A model generated the notes under the pieces. It saw nothing but the letters and a program-made list of their open reading frames with translations. It was not told the DNA's origin and made no database searches. The position numbers and the translations under genes are program-made. A stretch of 12,983 nt of DNA, from NCBI GenBank assembly GCA_007128245.1, contig SKXU01000035.1, forward strand, positions 1 through 12,983, in the 5' to 3' direction. Source of the DNA: Candidatus Woesearchaeota archaeon. GTDB lineage: Archaea > Nanobdellota > Nanobdellia > Woesearchaeales > SKIA01. Within the stretch, counting starts at the first letter, position 1; each line of letters begins with the position of its first letter. Below are positions 12,957 through 12,983 of this stretch, piece after piece.

Positions 12957-12983
12957 ATGGCAAAAGAGAAAACACACATGAAC
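12957..12983 (+). CDS. Translation elongation factor EF-1alpha, first nine codons
   Basis: The window ends after nine codons, MAKEKTHMN. Archaeal EF-1alpha proteins typically start MAKEKxHMN followed by the VxIGHVDHGKST P-loop, so the assignment is strong for so short a piece, but the P-loop itself is outside the window. EF-1alpha delivers aminoacyl-tRNA to the ribosome. The start has GGAGGG at 12942-12947 as ribosome binding site. Its nearness to EF-2 fits a dispersed version of the archaeal elongation-factor cluster. Confidence 0.8.

Overview
This window is archaeal. It carries the gene order L7Ae - S28e - L24e - nucleoside diphosphate kinase, an archaeal EF-2 with the diphthamide-type histidine loop, and the first nine codons of an EF-1alpha. 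Promoters are TATA boxes and the main genes end at T-rich terminators. The large secreted beta-domain proteins, the cysteine-free L24e and the elongated NDK loop suggest an uncultured lineage, perhaps DPANN (Woesearchaeota-like). That placement is a guess from style, not phylogeny.

Layout. 1-1014: the 3' part of an Ala/Glu/Arg-rich helical repeat protein, closed by a T-rich terminator. 1086-3641: a three-gene operon for an ABC-2 type exporter, with two DUF990-like permeases and a COG4586-like ATPase. 3666-4670: a secreted dockerin protein with a lectin/lyase-like C-terminal domain. 4676-6184: the translation operon (L7Ae, S28e, L24e, NDK), preceded by a structured leader containing a near-textbook kink-turn. 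6185-6569: a gap with one doubtful minus-strand ORF. 6570-7751 (minus): a membrane-anchored cohesin-domain protein, divergent from EF-2 (7870-10029). 10093-12231: a large secreted multidomain dockerin protein. 12228-12809 (minus): an unrecognised gene. 12957-12983: the start of EF-1alpha.

Two themes stand out. First, one cohesin protein with a C-terminal membrane anchor and two secreted dockerin proteins lie within 9 kb, which suggests a small cell-surface scaffold displaying carbohydrate-active or carbohydrate-binding domains. One dockerin gene sits between EF-2 and EF-1alpha, which are often close together in archaea. Second, the l7ae mRNA leader can fold into a kink-turn, the RNA motif that L7Ae itself binds, which predicts feedback control of the ribosomal operon.

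Five transcription units (ABC operon, both dockerin genes, the cohesin gene and the minus-strand unknown) have a TATA-like element centred 26-28 nt before a start codon, which implies leaderless mRNAs. The translation genes instead have leaders with clear Shine-Dalgarno sites. All of this was read by eye; no database search was run.
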